Source: Dipylidium caninum
Lineage: Eukaryota; Platyhelminthes; Cestoda; Cyclophyllidea; Dipylidiidae
Direction of reading: 5' to 3'
NCBI GenBank assembly: GCA_017562135.1
Contig: QEYB01000766.1
Coordinates: 558,001 to 622,000 of the forward strand
DNA length: 64,000 nucleotides
Shown: one piece after another, positions 1-12,400 of the stretch
Numbering within the stretch: the stretch's first letter is position 1
Layout of the letters: each line of letters opens with the position of its first letter
Position numbers and translations under genes: made by a program
The notes under the pieces: generated by a model
What the model saw: only the letters and a program-made list of their open reading frames with translations
Databases searched by the model: none
Told to the model about the DNA's origin: nothing

Positions 1-3000
1 CCCTACTGCCAAGACTCTATCGAAGGGGGCTGACTGGGGACATTCGAAAGGAGTGATCCCAGACAATCTGAAAATGTTAACATTCCGGTTCAGTGAGGCA
101 AGCAAAATCACCCTCTTTCACTGATCGCTGAAGTTCCTTTGAACTTCACCCAGATTTAATTGGCTGCTCCACCTTGACCTTGACGCCGCGGATACGGGTA
201 GGTGGTGTAAAGCGGTTGCACAGCGACAACCGCTCCGCCTAACATAAACATGACCTGTCTCTACGATTAAGACTTAATTATTTGCATTTAGAGGCAAGAG
301 TGACAAATTTTACTTGTCAGCTGTAGGAAACACTTGAGCTGCAACTAAGTGACACGGCACTTTTGCTGACGCGAAAAGAGGAGGGTGCAGAGAGCTGGCT
401 GGCGCCGGTGAGACGCCACTTACAGTTCATAAGCGATGACTGCAACACTCCAGATATCCGTGGTGAAACTCTGGTTATCGTAGTTAATTGTTTCCGGAGC
501 AGAGTAGGTGTAGGTGCCGCCCATTTGTCGACGAGGTCTGATCGGATCGTAGAAATATGCCAGTCCGAAGTCGATGATTTTCAGCCGATATCCCGAAGGT
601 TCCACCATCATCACGTTCTCCGGCTTTAAATCCAGGTGGAGTACTGAGTGAGCCTGGATATGTTCCAGACCGAGAAGCACCTGACGAATTATAAGGGCGC
701 TCTTCATTTCGTCCAAGTTGTCTTCCGCAATGACGCGTTCGTAGAGAGCTCCACCACCAACACTGGATGGTCACAGGATAAGAGATTTTCAATGTATTTA
801 TGCTACTGACATGTTTAAGTATATATTACAGTAGGTCAGTTTGAATGGCTCGAGATGCGACTCGGGGATGTCCAATCCACCACAAATTCCCCCAAACCGT
901 CAGTGAAGCCGATACCAGATTGGTCATCTCCGCACTCTTTCCAAGAATGGGGGCACGAGGAGGTGAATTCACTTCCTCGCACCAACCCCATTCGCTGGAC
1001 GTGATGGATTTGGAAGAGAGAACAGTAAATCTCTCACAAGCAAGTTTATAACGTACCGTCGTACCGTCATTTGGCGGTGAGGGCATTTCGCTTGAATAGC
1101 CTCCGCTATACCTATGCTTCATACGTACTTCACTCAGCTCACCTGCCTCCGAATGTTAAATGCGTAGAAAAGAAGCCGCAGTTCCCTGACTCGGTCCCGC
1201 AGAGCCGGATAAGTTGCTGAGCACACACACACACACTGTGATTTTTATGTGCAGATGCTTTAAAACTCACAGCACAAAATTGAGTTGTCTTTAGCAGTAA
1301 GTTCTCACACATTAAGTCTCGTTTTTCTGAGTGATCGCGGTGAAGAAGCAGTGGTTTTGACATCACAACAAATAGAGGCCAGAGTTTTGAGGACTCAAGC
1401 CTAATTTGGTGCTCGCCGAGAGGACACCCATCCAGCCCTTCGTGCCCTCCCAGCACCATTTTAACGCAATTTGTGACGCCTCCTGGCAGAGTTGTTGATC
1501 TTCACCGTCCGTTCCCACACTCTCTGTCACTTGCTCCACTCCGTCAGCGGGATGCGACTTTCCGCAGCCTCATCGTGCGCCTCGTGGTGCACGAGTTCAG
1601 AGGAAGTAAGAAAGCCTTTTCCCGACGAATTCTCTTCTCTCGTGGTTCCAGTATTCTGGTGATGCTTGGACAATTCACGTTCTCTGGTGCCAAAATCGGA
1701 CTCCCCTCCGCGGCGAGAACCATCCTGCAACCCTAATTTTGCCTCAAGTCAGGTCAGTTGATTTCACATAGTGCAGTCACTTATTAATGGAGACTTGGGA
1801 AAGAGCGGACGAGTTGCACATTTACTGATGACCTCCTTCTGTGCGTCAACCAAATTAGCTTGCCTGGGTGTAAGAGCAGACCGTGAAGATGTGACCACAC
1901 CTTCTCGCTCGACGTGTAAGGCGTGGTCGACGGTGACCAGGGAATTTGTGGCTCTTGACCCCCAGTTATGTGGCAACAGTCAAGAAAATTCGACTGAATT
2001 TATAGAACCCGCGCCGGCAGACGCTACCAGCGATGTCGGCTTGAGCTTTCGAGGGCGTGTTTTCATGTGGACGGCCAAAACAGTGGGGCAAGCGAAGGTT
2101 AGATATAACGGCACTGCGTCCCCTCCCGCCCTCGCCCTCGCCTCGCACCCTCCACCGCCTGGAAGGCGTCAAAGAGAGACCTCCCTTATTCCCGCAACAA
2201 GCAACGTCTCCTCGTCACGTGTTAACAACGGGAGATATCTGAAATACTCCCTTGGCGAATTCCGTTCCCATACAAATTAAAGTCAGAGGAAAAGTACCAA
2301 AACACCTCCACTTCATGCGTTTCCTTACCTGTCAAGTACCATCCCAACTAATTGTTAAATTATAAATCTGTCTGAATGTAAATCGTCGCGTGGAGCCGGT
2401 AAGGAGAAGAAAACATCGCTCACAAGCCCGCTCACCACCGACTTTCTCAAGGGGAGTTTGTGCTCATCTCCGCGATGATGCAGAGGGCTCGAGGCGAGAC
2501 CATGGCGAGAGGAGGGGGGTGAGTTCACCCACAGGTCTCTTTCCTTGCCTCTCGCAGTAAACGAGGGCAGGGGAAATGTGACCGTCCCCTTCGGTCTTAT
2601 AGTGGTATTGGCAGCTGCGCAGTTAAACCGGTGGGAGATGAAAGGGATTCCTCGAGCACTCGACACCCCACCAATCCAAATGGATTTAATTCAGACGTTC
2701 TAGTGACTTAGTGTGTGAAGTGGGAATAAAATTTACTCAGAAGTCATAAATCGCCTTGAATGGTCTCGCATCTCGTCGAGGCAGACTCCTTCGGGTGGGT
2801 GACAGGCTAGGGGGCGTAGGGAGGGCTGCGTGTCTTCTTAGTGTTACAGAGGGCAGATGACAGACCTTCACCGCCCGAAGTGCTCCTAGTGGTTAGAACG
2901 AGGGTCGTTGGGACGAGCTGTCGGAGAAACATCTGTATCTCGATAAAAATGACGAATAAAAACTCCCCTGCGTCTGTAATGCCGCCACCTGAAGGAGGAG

Positions 3001-6000
3001 GAGGAGCGTGCAACCCACCACAGGGGCAGTCTTCCAAGAGCGGTCTCGTGCGTCGGCTGCGGTCGACTTGGGGCGCAAAATGCTTTCCTTCTCTGCTAAA
3101 AAGATGCGTCTGCTCGTCCTCAAATTAGCTTATTTCAGAGGCTGCGATCACGTGGTCACTCTGCTCTCATCCGCTCTTAACCCACGTTTGAGACCCACTT
3201 TTACCGCGGATAATGACGTGACGTGTTTGGGAGGTGGACGGGGGCGGGAGAGGCAGCCTGGAGTTCGGTGGTCTCCCTTTGCGGTAATGCACCCAACTCG
3301 GTCTGCCTTGTGAAACTGCATTCCGACGGGCGATGCGGCAGCAGGCGGACTCAAAAAAAGGAGCCCCAGTCAGGAGGGATGGGGATGAGCGACAGCGTTA
3401 AAGCATGTTGGAGTGGTAGGTGAGGACAACGCCCTGGGTTGCAGGCACTCCGACTGCCTTTCACCGTGGAAGTATGGGCGTCCATACGAAATGGCAACTA
3501 GCAAATAGGAGGTCTGCAGCGAGGTCGGTCCGCCGTACACTAAGAACGCATCCAGCACCGCCAAACATGTACGTGACAATAGTCTGCGCAGTGGCAAGTG
3601 GGAGAAGGTGCGGTGTATCGTGTTCCCATGGCAGAGGGGAATGAGGGTTGAGGCGTTGTCTCAGTCGCATTTGTAAGTAGGTCACGAGCTCCTCGACAGC
3701 CAGTGTCTTGGGACCAGTGCTCCGACGTAGGAAAATCACTGTCGAACTGGAGAGGTGCCTGCATTTCGCAATGGCTCGTATCAAAAATTAAAGGGATTTA
3801 AGGCAACTGAGCACCTCAACTGCGCCGAGAGGCCACTTCAAGTCGGCTACGACCAGCCTCCCAAGACTAGTCACAGAAGCCTCTACGGCAAACGCACTTT
3901 CTGTCACCTGGCACGCAGGGGTGCCAAGTGGAAGTTAAAGCAGCTCTTGAGGCCGTTCGTAAACTTACAATTCGGTGATGATGTAGCAGGTTTGTTTCAT
4001 CTCGTAGACGCCTAAGAGACAGGCGATGTTGTCGTGCTTTCCGATGGCTCGCAGCACCGCCACCTCCATAACGTCGCCGGTGTGGTGTCTGGGCACACGG
4101 TGCGTGTTGATCTTCTTCATGGCCATAATCTCATGCGTCCGCTTGTTCTCACACCGCTCGACGTTTCCGAACTTGCCCCTGTGATGGGCGAAAGGGGGAA
4201 GTGGAAAATGACATTATGGTGTCTGTTCCTTGCAATGCTTTCACTGAGACGTTGGCACTCAACCCTCCTATGAACCCGGCCAACATGCCTACACGCATAG
4301 ACGAATGCGTGCGTCAGTGACAGTCAACGGAGCTTCACCAACTGACGCCATGACCGGATGTGCTACGGCGCCCATACTCCCCACTCCACTCAGCAGAGGT
4401 GATCTTCGACCTTGTATGGCCGCCCATGTCGCAATTTGTATGCTGGTGTTCGAGGCCGCACTTAGGTCCGGTCGGTCTAGACAGTTAAGACAACAAAACC
4501 GGTGGAGGGTCTGGTCCTCACGACGCATTCAAGGCTGGTACACATTTCCACCGGTGACTGCAAGGCGCAGAAGTGATGATGTGTTTGCGAGGCGCCCCAA
4601 AAGCCTACCAGACCGCAGTCCACTGCTGTCAGTGCAATGGACAGTCAGCCCCTCAAAGAGAACCACCATTTCGCCGAAGTTCCGAAAAACCTCACTTACT
4701 GCCGACGGTAAAATGACTAGCCGACGCTACAACAAAATCTTTTGGAGCGAGTGGTAAAAGACCTAATTGGTGTCCTTCTCGATCGTCCAGAGGCAGGAGT
4801 TTGCTTTGTGGTGACTTGCATCCACTTTAGGTATGGAGAACTTGTCCATTAGGCATCCAGCCGCATGCGGAAAGCTGCTCTCGGCCACGCGAAGAGACGT
4901 AACAAGGAAGTGTCTGGTTGCGTCTGACTATAGGCCGATGGGCCCACTTCTATTCGTTTGTGCTGCAATGCGGGGCTCTTAGACCACCTAATAGACGTCG
5001 GTAGCCATGGCCACTGTCGAAAGTGAATAAACACACAATGGCAATTTGGACGGGTCGTCTTCTACACTTCCTTGCCAGAACCAGGCGTGGCATTTAAGGT
5101 CCAACTTGAAAGAAGCAGTGAGTACTCGTGGACGCGCATGGAGGCGACGGCGTTAACGGCACTTCCAGTGGCTAACGGGTCGGGGCGGCACTGAGGCACA
5201 CCTCTAAGGTGTGGAGGAAAGTCCGGTGAAGTGGTTTGCAGGAGCGATCTATTCCTCTAGCTTGTTTCACTCCAAGACTTTCGAAGCAGTGAAGACAGAA
5301 AAAGAGGGAGCGAGCGAGCGAGAGCAAGAGTAGGCGACGTGTTGATGTGGCGGAAATGCGCATACAGACACGGAGATTAGCATATTAATGACAGGCGAGC
5401 GGATGTAGCCCTTCGGCGCCGAGAGCGCCGGTTAGGATGCCCGAGTATGTCCCCTTGTCCGACCTCTGTCTAATCTGTGCTAAAAGAGGCGACTTATGGG
5501 AATGCACCCTCACTCCGGACGGCCCTCCGTCGCCGCCTGCCGCGGTCGGCTCTGCGGACTACCTGCGGCGGGGGGATTCTGCTGCCCCGCATGAAGAAGC
5601 GCCGAGTTATTTGTTCCGGGTACCTCAGTGAGAAAAATTGGCGGCTGTGAGGAGGGGGAGGAGGATTGACAGAAATGAAAGACCGCACAGTCTCGAGTTA
5701 CGCGATCAAATTCTTGTCACCGGGGCGAGGACGCGAACGTGTGGGTGGCCCTGAAACCGCGTTGGTGGTGCGACATGTGTTCATTTTTCTCACATCCCCA
5801 CATTTTTATGGCTCTTGAGTAAACAAGTTTTTGTGAGTAAATGAGGCTAATGCTGTTCGAGGGAAAATTCAGATGTGTTGAACTCCTCTCCCAACACCGA
5901 GCCTGTTAGGTGACACAACTTCGTGCAGCTCTCAGATGCCTCGGAAGAGAACTTCCAAAACACCAACCTTTCGGTCAGTGATTGACGTGCGAGTAATTAG

Positions 6001-9000
6001 CGTGTGCCAATTAAGAGCTGCCTTCCCACAAAATAGGCGTTTGGTGCCTCTTTGCAAGGAGTGAGGGATCAACCCTGTTGTTTGTGCTGGTGGGGTTGGG
6101 AGGCACTTACCCGCCGACTTTTTCGTGAATCAGGAAATGCTCCCGGGGATCGATGTTGGTGAGGGTTTCGGGCGGGGTTATATTCGCGATTTTGGAGGTT
6201 TCTGAAATTAAAAACACCTCAAGTAAGGCGGATTGTAAAGTTGAGTAGTGGGGGACCCCCGACCGCCGAAGAGGGCGACTTTTCGCAGTGGTTGCTGGAA
6301 TGGCAGACAGCCTACTCAAGCGAGAGCAGCCCTCGTGTGTCGTGGGCCGCCTCCTCGCAGGCGGTCTGACCCAGCAGGGGCTCAAAAATACCCCTTTGCC
6401 AAGCCATCCCGATGTTAATCACATGCTTTCCCTCGGTGGCAGTGTCAACAATATCGTTGCTTAGAAAACGCGCCTACGAGTGCGTAGACGTCGGCGGGGC
6501 TGCCTTTTTGTTACTGGAGCCATAAATTGAGTCCAAAGAAGGAGGAGTCGACCCAACTAACGAAGAAAATCCAGCCCTGATAGGAGCGGGCGATGAGCCA
6601 TGGGGACACGCACCCTCACCGCCACTGGCGGAAGTCGGTCCATCTCCGCTCAACGTCACAAATCGTGCTTCCCAAATAAGGACTGGAGGGTGGACTATTG
6701 CGTCTTCTTCCAGATTCCATTAACAGTTGGCGACTGGGAGAACCCACCCATGTCGTTTAAGGGCGCCCGACATTAGTGGCATGAGAGAAGCTCGGCTATG
6801 GTGGATGTCGTCCACCCGAACTGCCTTGCACTTTCTACCTCCTCCACCCTCCCTCTGTCGGCTGCGCTGTCTAAAACACTTCGGTTACGCCGAGGAAAGG
6901 ATTGCTTTTATCTAAGACAGGAGCGAATGGCTCGGAAATCCGACAGTAGAGGGAAAACGAAGGGGAAAACGAAGGGTGGGACGAAGAGAAGATGACCCTT
7001 CGACCAGAGACCCTTGTAACTTTGCGGGTCCACTCCCCGTCCGTAGATTTTAGATCCTCACTCAATTAAACCGGCCAAGGCTTTAGCATACATGCTATTT
7101 GGAGATGACAAAGATCCGTTTGTGTGACTGCTTTGATGCGTCTAGGTGAGGTGGGTTTTGAAGTCACGTGACTGAAAATAGGCGCATCACAGTCTATCAC
7201 TCATGTGATTGTCGCGGGAAATGGTTTTAGAGCACATTGCGAGGCCACCTACCAGGGGCTGATAGTGCAGCCGTAGTATTGGGTCGCTCCAGCACATGTC
7301 TGCTCCGTGTTATCTTGGTCCTCTTGACAGAGTCCGTCTCCGCGGCGGGTGCGTTTCGAGTGACCTTCTGGTCGCCCTCTTTGACACCGCAGACGCTCGG
7401 CGAGGCTTCCGCGGTCTCTGCCTCCCTCTCGCTCCTCGGCTGGCTTAATTGATGTGTTTTGGCGAAAAAATGCTGGTTCGACGTTAATGTACGATTCATT
7501 TGGTCTGGTTTCCTTGTCATTGGCGATCTTGGCGGTGGATTAGCAACCGTCAGATGTTCCGGAGGATGCGCGAATTCACAGGGAGCTATTACAGTTTTCT
7601 CTATTTTCTGTGACAAAATAGGATGAGACGAACTTGCCTTTCGGGAATGGCTGGGCCGAATATCAACACCAATTATTTCGACTAGAGGAGTATTCGCCCT
7701 CTCGCTCCATGTAGAAATGGTCGACACCGAAGAGGTTTCATTGAGAGCCTCCAATTTTGACTCTTCCGGATTTGTGGGTGACAATTTCTGAGTTAAAGTA
7801 TTCTCTGACTTCTGCGAATTCGAAACAACCGAACTCCGCGTGTTTGTGTACTCCACCAACGCTCAGATCTTCGGGCACATTGATGGAGAGTTGAAGTTCT
7901 TTCGAAGTTGCCATTGTTCCCTCAGTTGGCTTCCACTCAGCCTCGTCCACCTCTTCTTCCGCTTTGGACAGACCGTTCATTTTTACGGAAGGCAATGGAT
8001 CCCCGCCAGTCTTTTCATTAGTCTCCGGAGCTGGCGGTTGACCCTGCACAACCCCACTGACCCTGGGGCCTGTGTAAGCGTGTGATTTCTCCGCTGGTGC
8101 ATTCAAGGTCTTCTCACCTTCGATAGATTGGTGATGAGAGAGGACTGTGGACGGAGACACCTTAGCGACGGGTTTGCTGCATGCATTGGGCAAAGTGCCG
8201 CTCTTCCGACTGATTTCATTGGAAGACACTGGTAGATGTGCCTTTAGATTCTCGAGAAGCGGCGTTGAGGCGATTGTATTATTTGAGGAAAGGGAATGTC
8301 TTTTCTCAGGCCTCTGTGCCTCTTGGTCACTGGAATTACTCTCCACCGTCGAGGGAACCGACTTAGGTTTCTCGCTCACAAGGCCTTTAGAGGCATTCTC
8401 TTTGACTTCACTAACTCCAAATAGCGCCTGCTCGTAATGACCGATGCTGCTTCGCTGGTCGTTCTTCAAGACGCTGTTTGAAAGAAAAACTCTTTCACGC
8501 AGACTAGCCTTCTTCTCGCATGAGTTCCTTCGACTGTCCAACACACCGCCCTTAATGCGTAGAGGGGGGGACGTGATCTGTAACGGGGCGAACGGGCTCT
8601 CCCCATTACAGGCGGCGGGAGGTGAGATAGCCACCTCACCGGGGCGAGGTTGTTCTCTCTCCTTGAGTCCGGGAAGTCGGGGGGACAAGGGACTGTGAAC
8701 CCCGTTGACAACGTCCCGATTTCTCTTAAGCGATATGACGGGCGATATCCTATTCCTCTGCTTCATAGCGTTTTCACTCATGGAAAGTAGGGTCTTGGAG
8801 GACGATTTCGGCTGCGGTAGACGGCGCATGCTGGTCTCATCCTCCTGCCACAGAACCTTAGCCTCCTCAAAGTTGCTTTTTCGCCCAGTCAGAGTGTGCT
8901 TACCGCCTTCTGCAGGGCTGTTCTCAGCACTCTCACTGCAGCCGTCGGCGTCAGCGGCGGCAGACTGGCATTTGGCAATGAAGACAGGGGTGGACTGGGA

Positions 9001-9281
9001 GGACCGGAGCAAGACATTACTCGACCTCTCGCCGTCAGGAGTGAGGCCGTCATCAGATTGTAAGGGGGAAGATTCGTCCTCCAGCACACCTCGAGTTGAG
9101 AGGTCGGTGAGGTCGGAGCCATGGCGGTGCGAAAGTGGGGCACCATTGGATGTCGGCGATTGCTCCACTTCGTTCACCGTCCTATCGCCGACCGTGAAGG
9201 GAATTGTGAACGGGCTAGTGCTCTTGTTCTCCCAGGTGACTTGTCTAGTGGCCTGCGGCTTGGGGGCCCCGCAGCATGACA
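1..9281 (-). CDS. MLCK/DAPK-type serine/threonine protein kinase, 3' part missing
   Basis: Transfers phosphate from ATP to Ser/Thr of a protein substrate, by family. Exons by splice sites and phase: 9281-7852, 7811-7253, 6682-6515, 6201-6111, 4178-3969, 762-424 and 67-1 (continuing off the window). The kinase domain begins in 6201-6111 with a glycine loop, VGGGKFGNV, completed across the junction at 6111/4178. The ATP lysine is in MAMKKI, the catalytic loop is HLDLKPEN, then DFG, and GTYTYSAPE ends the activation segment. HLDLKPEN is typical of MLCK, titin-like and death-associated kinases. No Ig, FN3 or calmodulin-binding segment is visible; these could lie past base 1. Upstream exons encode about 660 Ser/Thr/Pro-rich residues starting at a possible Met (MSCCGAPKPQ). 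The kinase exons are secure; joining the Ser-rich exons to them rests on matching phase only, and the 6515 donor (alternative 6478) is uncertain. Confidence 0.78.
763..3968 (-). other. Intron within the kinase domain, about 3.2 kb
   Basis: GC-rich intron between kinase exons 4178-3969 and 762-424. The donor at 3968 reads GTAAGT and the acceptor ends at 763. Open frames inside it on both strands show no recognisable domain and no consistent splice frame. I see no other gene here. Confidence 0.6.
4179..6110 (-). other. Intron after the glycine-loop exon, about 1.9 kb
   Basis: Separates exon 6201-6111 (donor GTAAGT) from exon 4178-3969. The junction falls inside the ATP-binding glycine loop. 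No coding signal was found inside. Confidence 0.6.
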
Positions 9282-9441
9282 TTGTAGTGAGCTGGCCAGC
9301 GATTCCAACGTCTCTTTCATAGGATTGCCAGATAGTAGCTAATGGGGAGAGGAGAGTATTTCGCGCAAATGCCTCTCGTTCAAGACACTTAAACATCTTA
9401 CTTCGCAGCACTTTATGAAAGTAGCAAAACCAATTCGTCAA

Positions 9442-12400
9442 AGGCCCATGGTGATGGAGAACTCTTCACTCAACTTCATTCGTGTTCCGCGCTAGACAGG
9501 AGACGTGGTTTCCACTCACAGCTGAGTAAGCGTTTACGTGGTGGGTGGGGCGAGGGCGAGAGATGAGAAGGGCGCCAACTTCCCCTCGACACGGAACCAC
9601 CTAACGGGCGCATATGCAACTTTACCCATTGGGGAGAAAGTCCTTTTGCTAACATCACCCGTACTGGGGCGTCATCCGCCTGGCGCTGTCCCCACCACTC
9701 CTGTCTACCTCTCGGTAGATGGTGTCTCCCTTACAAGACGGGAATTACAAGGTGGCCTTGATGGAGGATGCGTTGAACGTAAGCGAGTGAACTCGGTCCG
9801 CACCCTTTGCAGGATGCCCTGCGAAGGAACATTACCTTCGTCCGCTAACTTTACGTCCACCTGGGTGAACCGAACCCATCCCCTTCCTGCTTCTCACTGT
9901 CTGCAGCACATCAAGGCCAGGTGAGGAGTCAGACTCACGCAAAGCGGAGGTCTCGACCTTCCCGATGTACACCTGCATGGGAGAAATGCAGCGCCTCTGA
10001 GGTCGGGAAGAGGGACGGCGAAACTGTTCGCAACTTGTCTGGAGACACGTTGTGTAGAGGACACCGACTTGGAGGAGGCCTACAGCAGACGTCGCGCCTT
10101 TATCCCTCATCGCGGATACCGTGAAATTGCCAAGCCAGTCTCACTTACCGAATCGCCTTCCCTCGTAAATGACTGCGTCCCTTTGGATGAAACAAAAAGA
10201 GGCTGAGGTGTGCTCACTCGCTCCGCGTTTTACAAGCCCGCTGCCAGTCAGAACAAGCGTTAGTGGGGTGTCGTACACCGCTGGGACCTTCGTGCTCATT
10301 AGAAGCGTGCATTGGGAGGCGGTTGGTTAGATGACTGGTGCTGGAGTACTTACAGTGGACTATGGGGTGAAAAGACGCGTCTAAGGGGTCCATGGGAGCG
10401 ACTTCTGTCGAGCGCATTTCCACTATTCCACAAGGAATTTGTCGCTCATCGAAGGACCGCCGATCTTTGCTGATTATGGGCTTTTGCTGCGCGAAGGCGA
10501 ATGCCAAATTGTAAGGTTAGGAAGCAGCAGCACCAGGTGATAATCATAAATAATGACAAGTTGGAAAACATTTTCTCCTCTATTAGGTAATGGGCTAAGG
10601 GGATTTCCCATTAAAATATAAAGAAATATTCTAAGAGTTGGTCCCGAGAGGAATTGTTCCAGAACTGGCTTTCCTCTACGTGATGGGGAAACCAGGAGCA
10701 TTCCGAAGAAGCAGTTGCCCACGAGGCCGTGGGCTGGAAGTCGTCCGGCAGATACCGCGGTGCGAAGATGCGCATGAATGTCGATATTAACGTCAGTTGC
10801 AAATGAAGCCAACCGCAAAAGGTGTAAAATGCTCCACCAAATGTAAGGTTTCTTACGGACCCACTGACCCGGTGACACTGTCACGCATTCAAGTTGACTC
10901 AAACACTCATACACCGTGGCACGGGTGTGAGACGTCACTCACCCTGGCAATGGGTTGATGTGGCGGGTTAAGTGTGGGTGAATGCTCAACTCAATGTTAA
11001 GAAACGCGGCCCCGCCTGTAAGGTGGTGGCTTCAGGGAGGAGCGGGGGCCCCGGCGATCGAGTCGGTATCCTGCGCGACACTCACACACTCCATCCTCGG
11101 GGAAAATGCATGGGAGGGGGGTGAAAGAGGCGACATGCTGCACTAGCAAGCAGTTGTGTGCGCCATTACAGCATTTTCATTGTAGGCGATGGTGCGAGAA
11201 TGTCCGCGTATTGCCCGCCTTAAGGCATCCCACCTAACCACATTTCTTAATACCGCGAAGCCCGACCTGTTGGAGGCAGCTAGACTACATTCTCTCACTG
11301 CCACCCGAAGGCTTAGCCTCAAGCGATGGGGGAGCCAACTCGAGCAAATTTATTACCATCGGGGACGAGAGATTTCAAGGCACTGGTGGCAAAAGAGAGA
11401 GCTCACCGGTGGAAGCGAGGCAGACTGACGCAATTCACCTGAGTACCTAAAATTGGAAAAAAATTAATTAACGCGACGCCACAGAGTGCGCTACTGCAAA
11501 CTGACGTTCTCGCCTTGTCACTTGATTATTCATATGGAAAGTGGATTTGCATGGAGGAATGCAAATTTATTATCATCAGGTGTCCTTGCGCCCCTTGTTA
11601 GCAAACGCGATCAGTCAAGGAGGAGACAGAGAGGGAAGAGAGGTGTTAGGCCCATGGCGCCGCAGCCAGCCGAGCCCCAACAAAGCAGATTCAAGCTGTC
11701 CATCATAGATCCATCCTACTGATGGCCGGGAATTCAGTAGGGAGGAGTCTTTACATAGAAATATCCCCAAACCTACAACTTATGCATTATCAGCCCAAAG
11801 GTCAGAATAGGGAGCAAATCGGACTCCTGGAGGTGGGGACACAACCGTAATAGAAAAGAAAAGCTGGGTCCTCCTAAGGTTATCGCTGTTTCATGGGGAT
11901 TATCCTTCCTGCCTGAAGCGACCTACGTTGCCCACGAGGATGACCGAGAAGCCGGAGTGGAGCAGAGCATGAAGTTAGAATAACGACAAGCTTCATCGGT
12001 ATTTGCCCCCCCTTTTTTTACAGATTCCTCTCCTCCTTCTCCTCCTCCTCTTTCTTGTCTCCTGCCTAAACGGCGTCTGTATCGTAATGAGCTCTCCCTG
12101 AACCTGCCTCGAAGGGGAACAGATAGCCTGTGGACGTCCAGTCAACTGTACCGACGACTCGCAAGAAGTCGCCGACGTGACGAAGCTCAAGGCAATGGGA
12201 TGGGTCTTCTGGAGAGGGCATATTGTGCCGAGAAAGAATAAGGCACCGAGGATAGGCGTGCAGAACATCACTTTCCAACAAAGTCGTAAATCTGGCAATA
12301 AAATTTGCATCTCCTCTCAGTTCCGCGCTGTCGTGGGGGCTGCTGGTGTGGCTCAGTGCCTGACATCCAGATAGGCAGTTTTATGGCTCAATTAACGGGG

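Noticed and set aside
1771..2280. 169-codon plus-strand open frame
   Set aside because: GC-rich intron of the kinase gene; no recognisable domain, start context or splice support.
8705..9322. 205-codon plus-strand open frame
   Set aside because: It lies opposite the Ser-rich minus-strand exon, has no domain, and Ser codons on one strand readily leave the opposite strand open.
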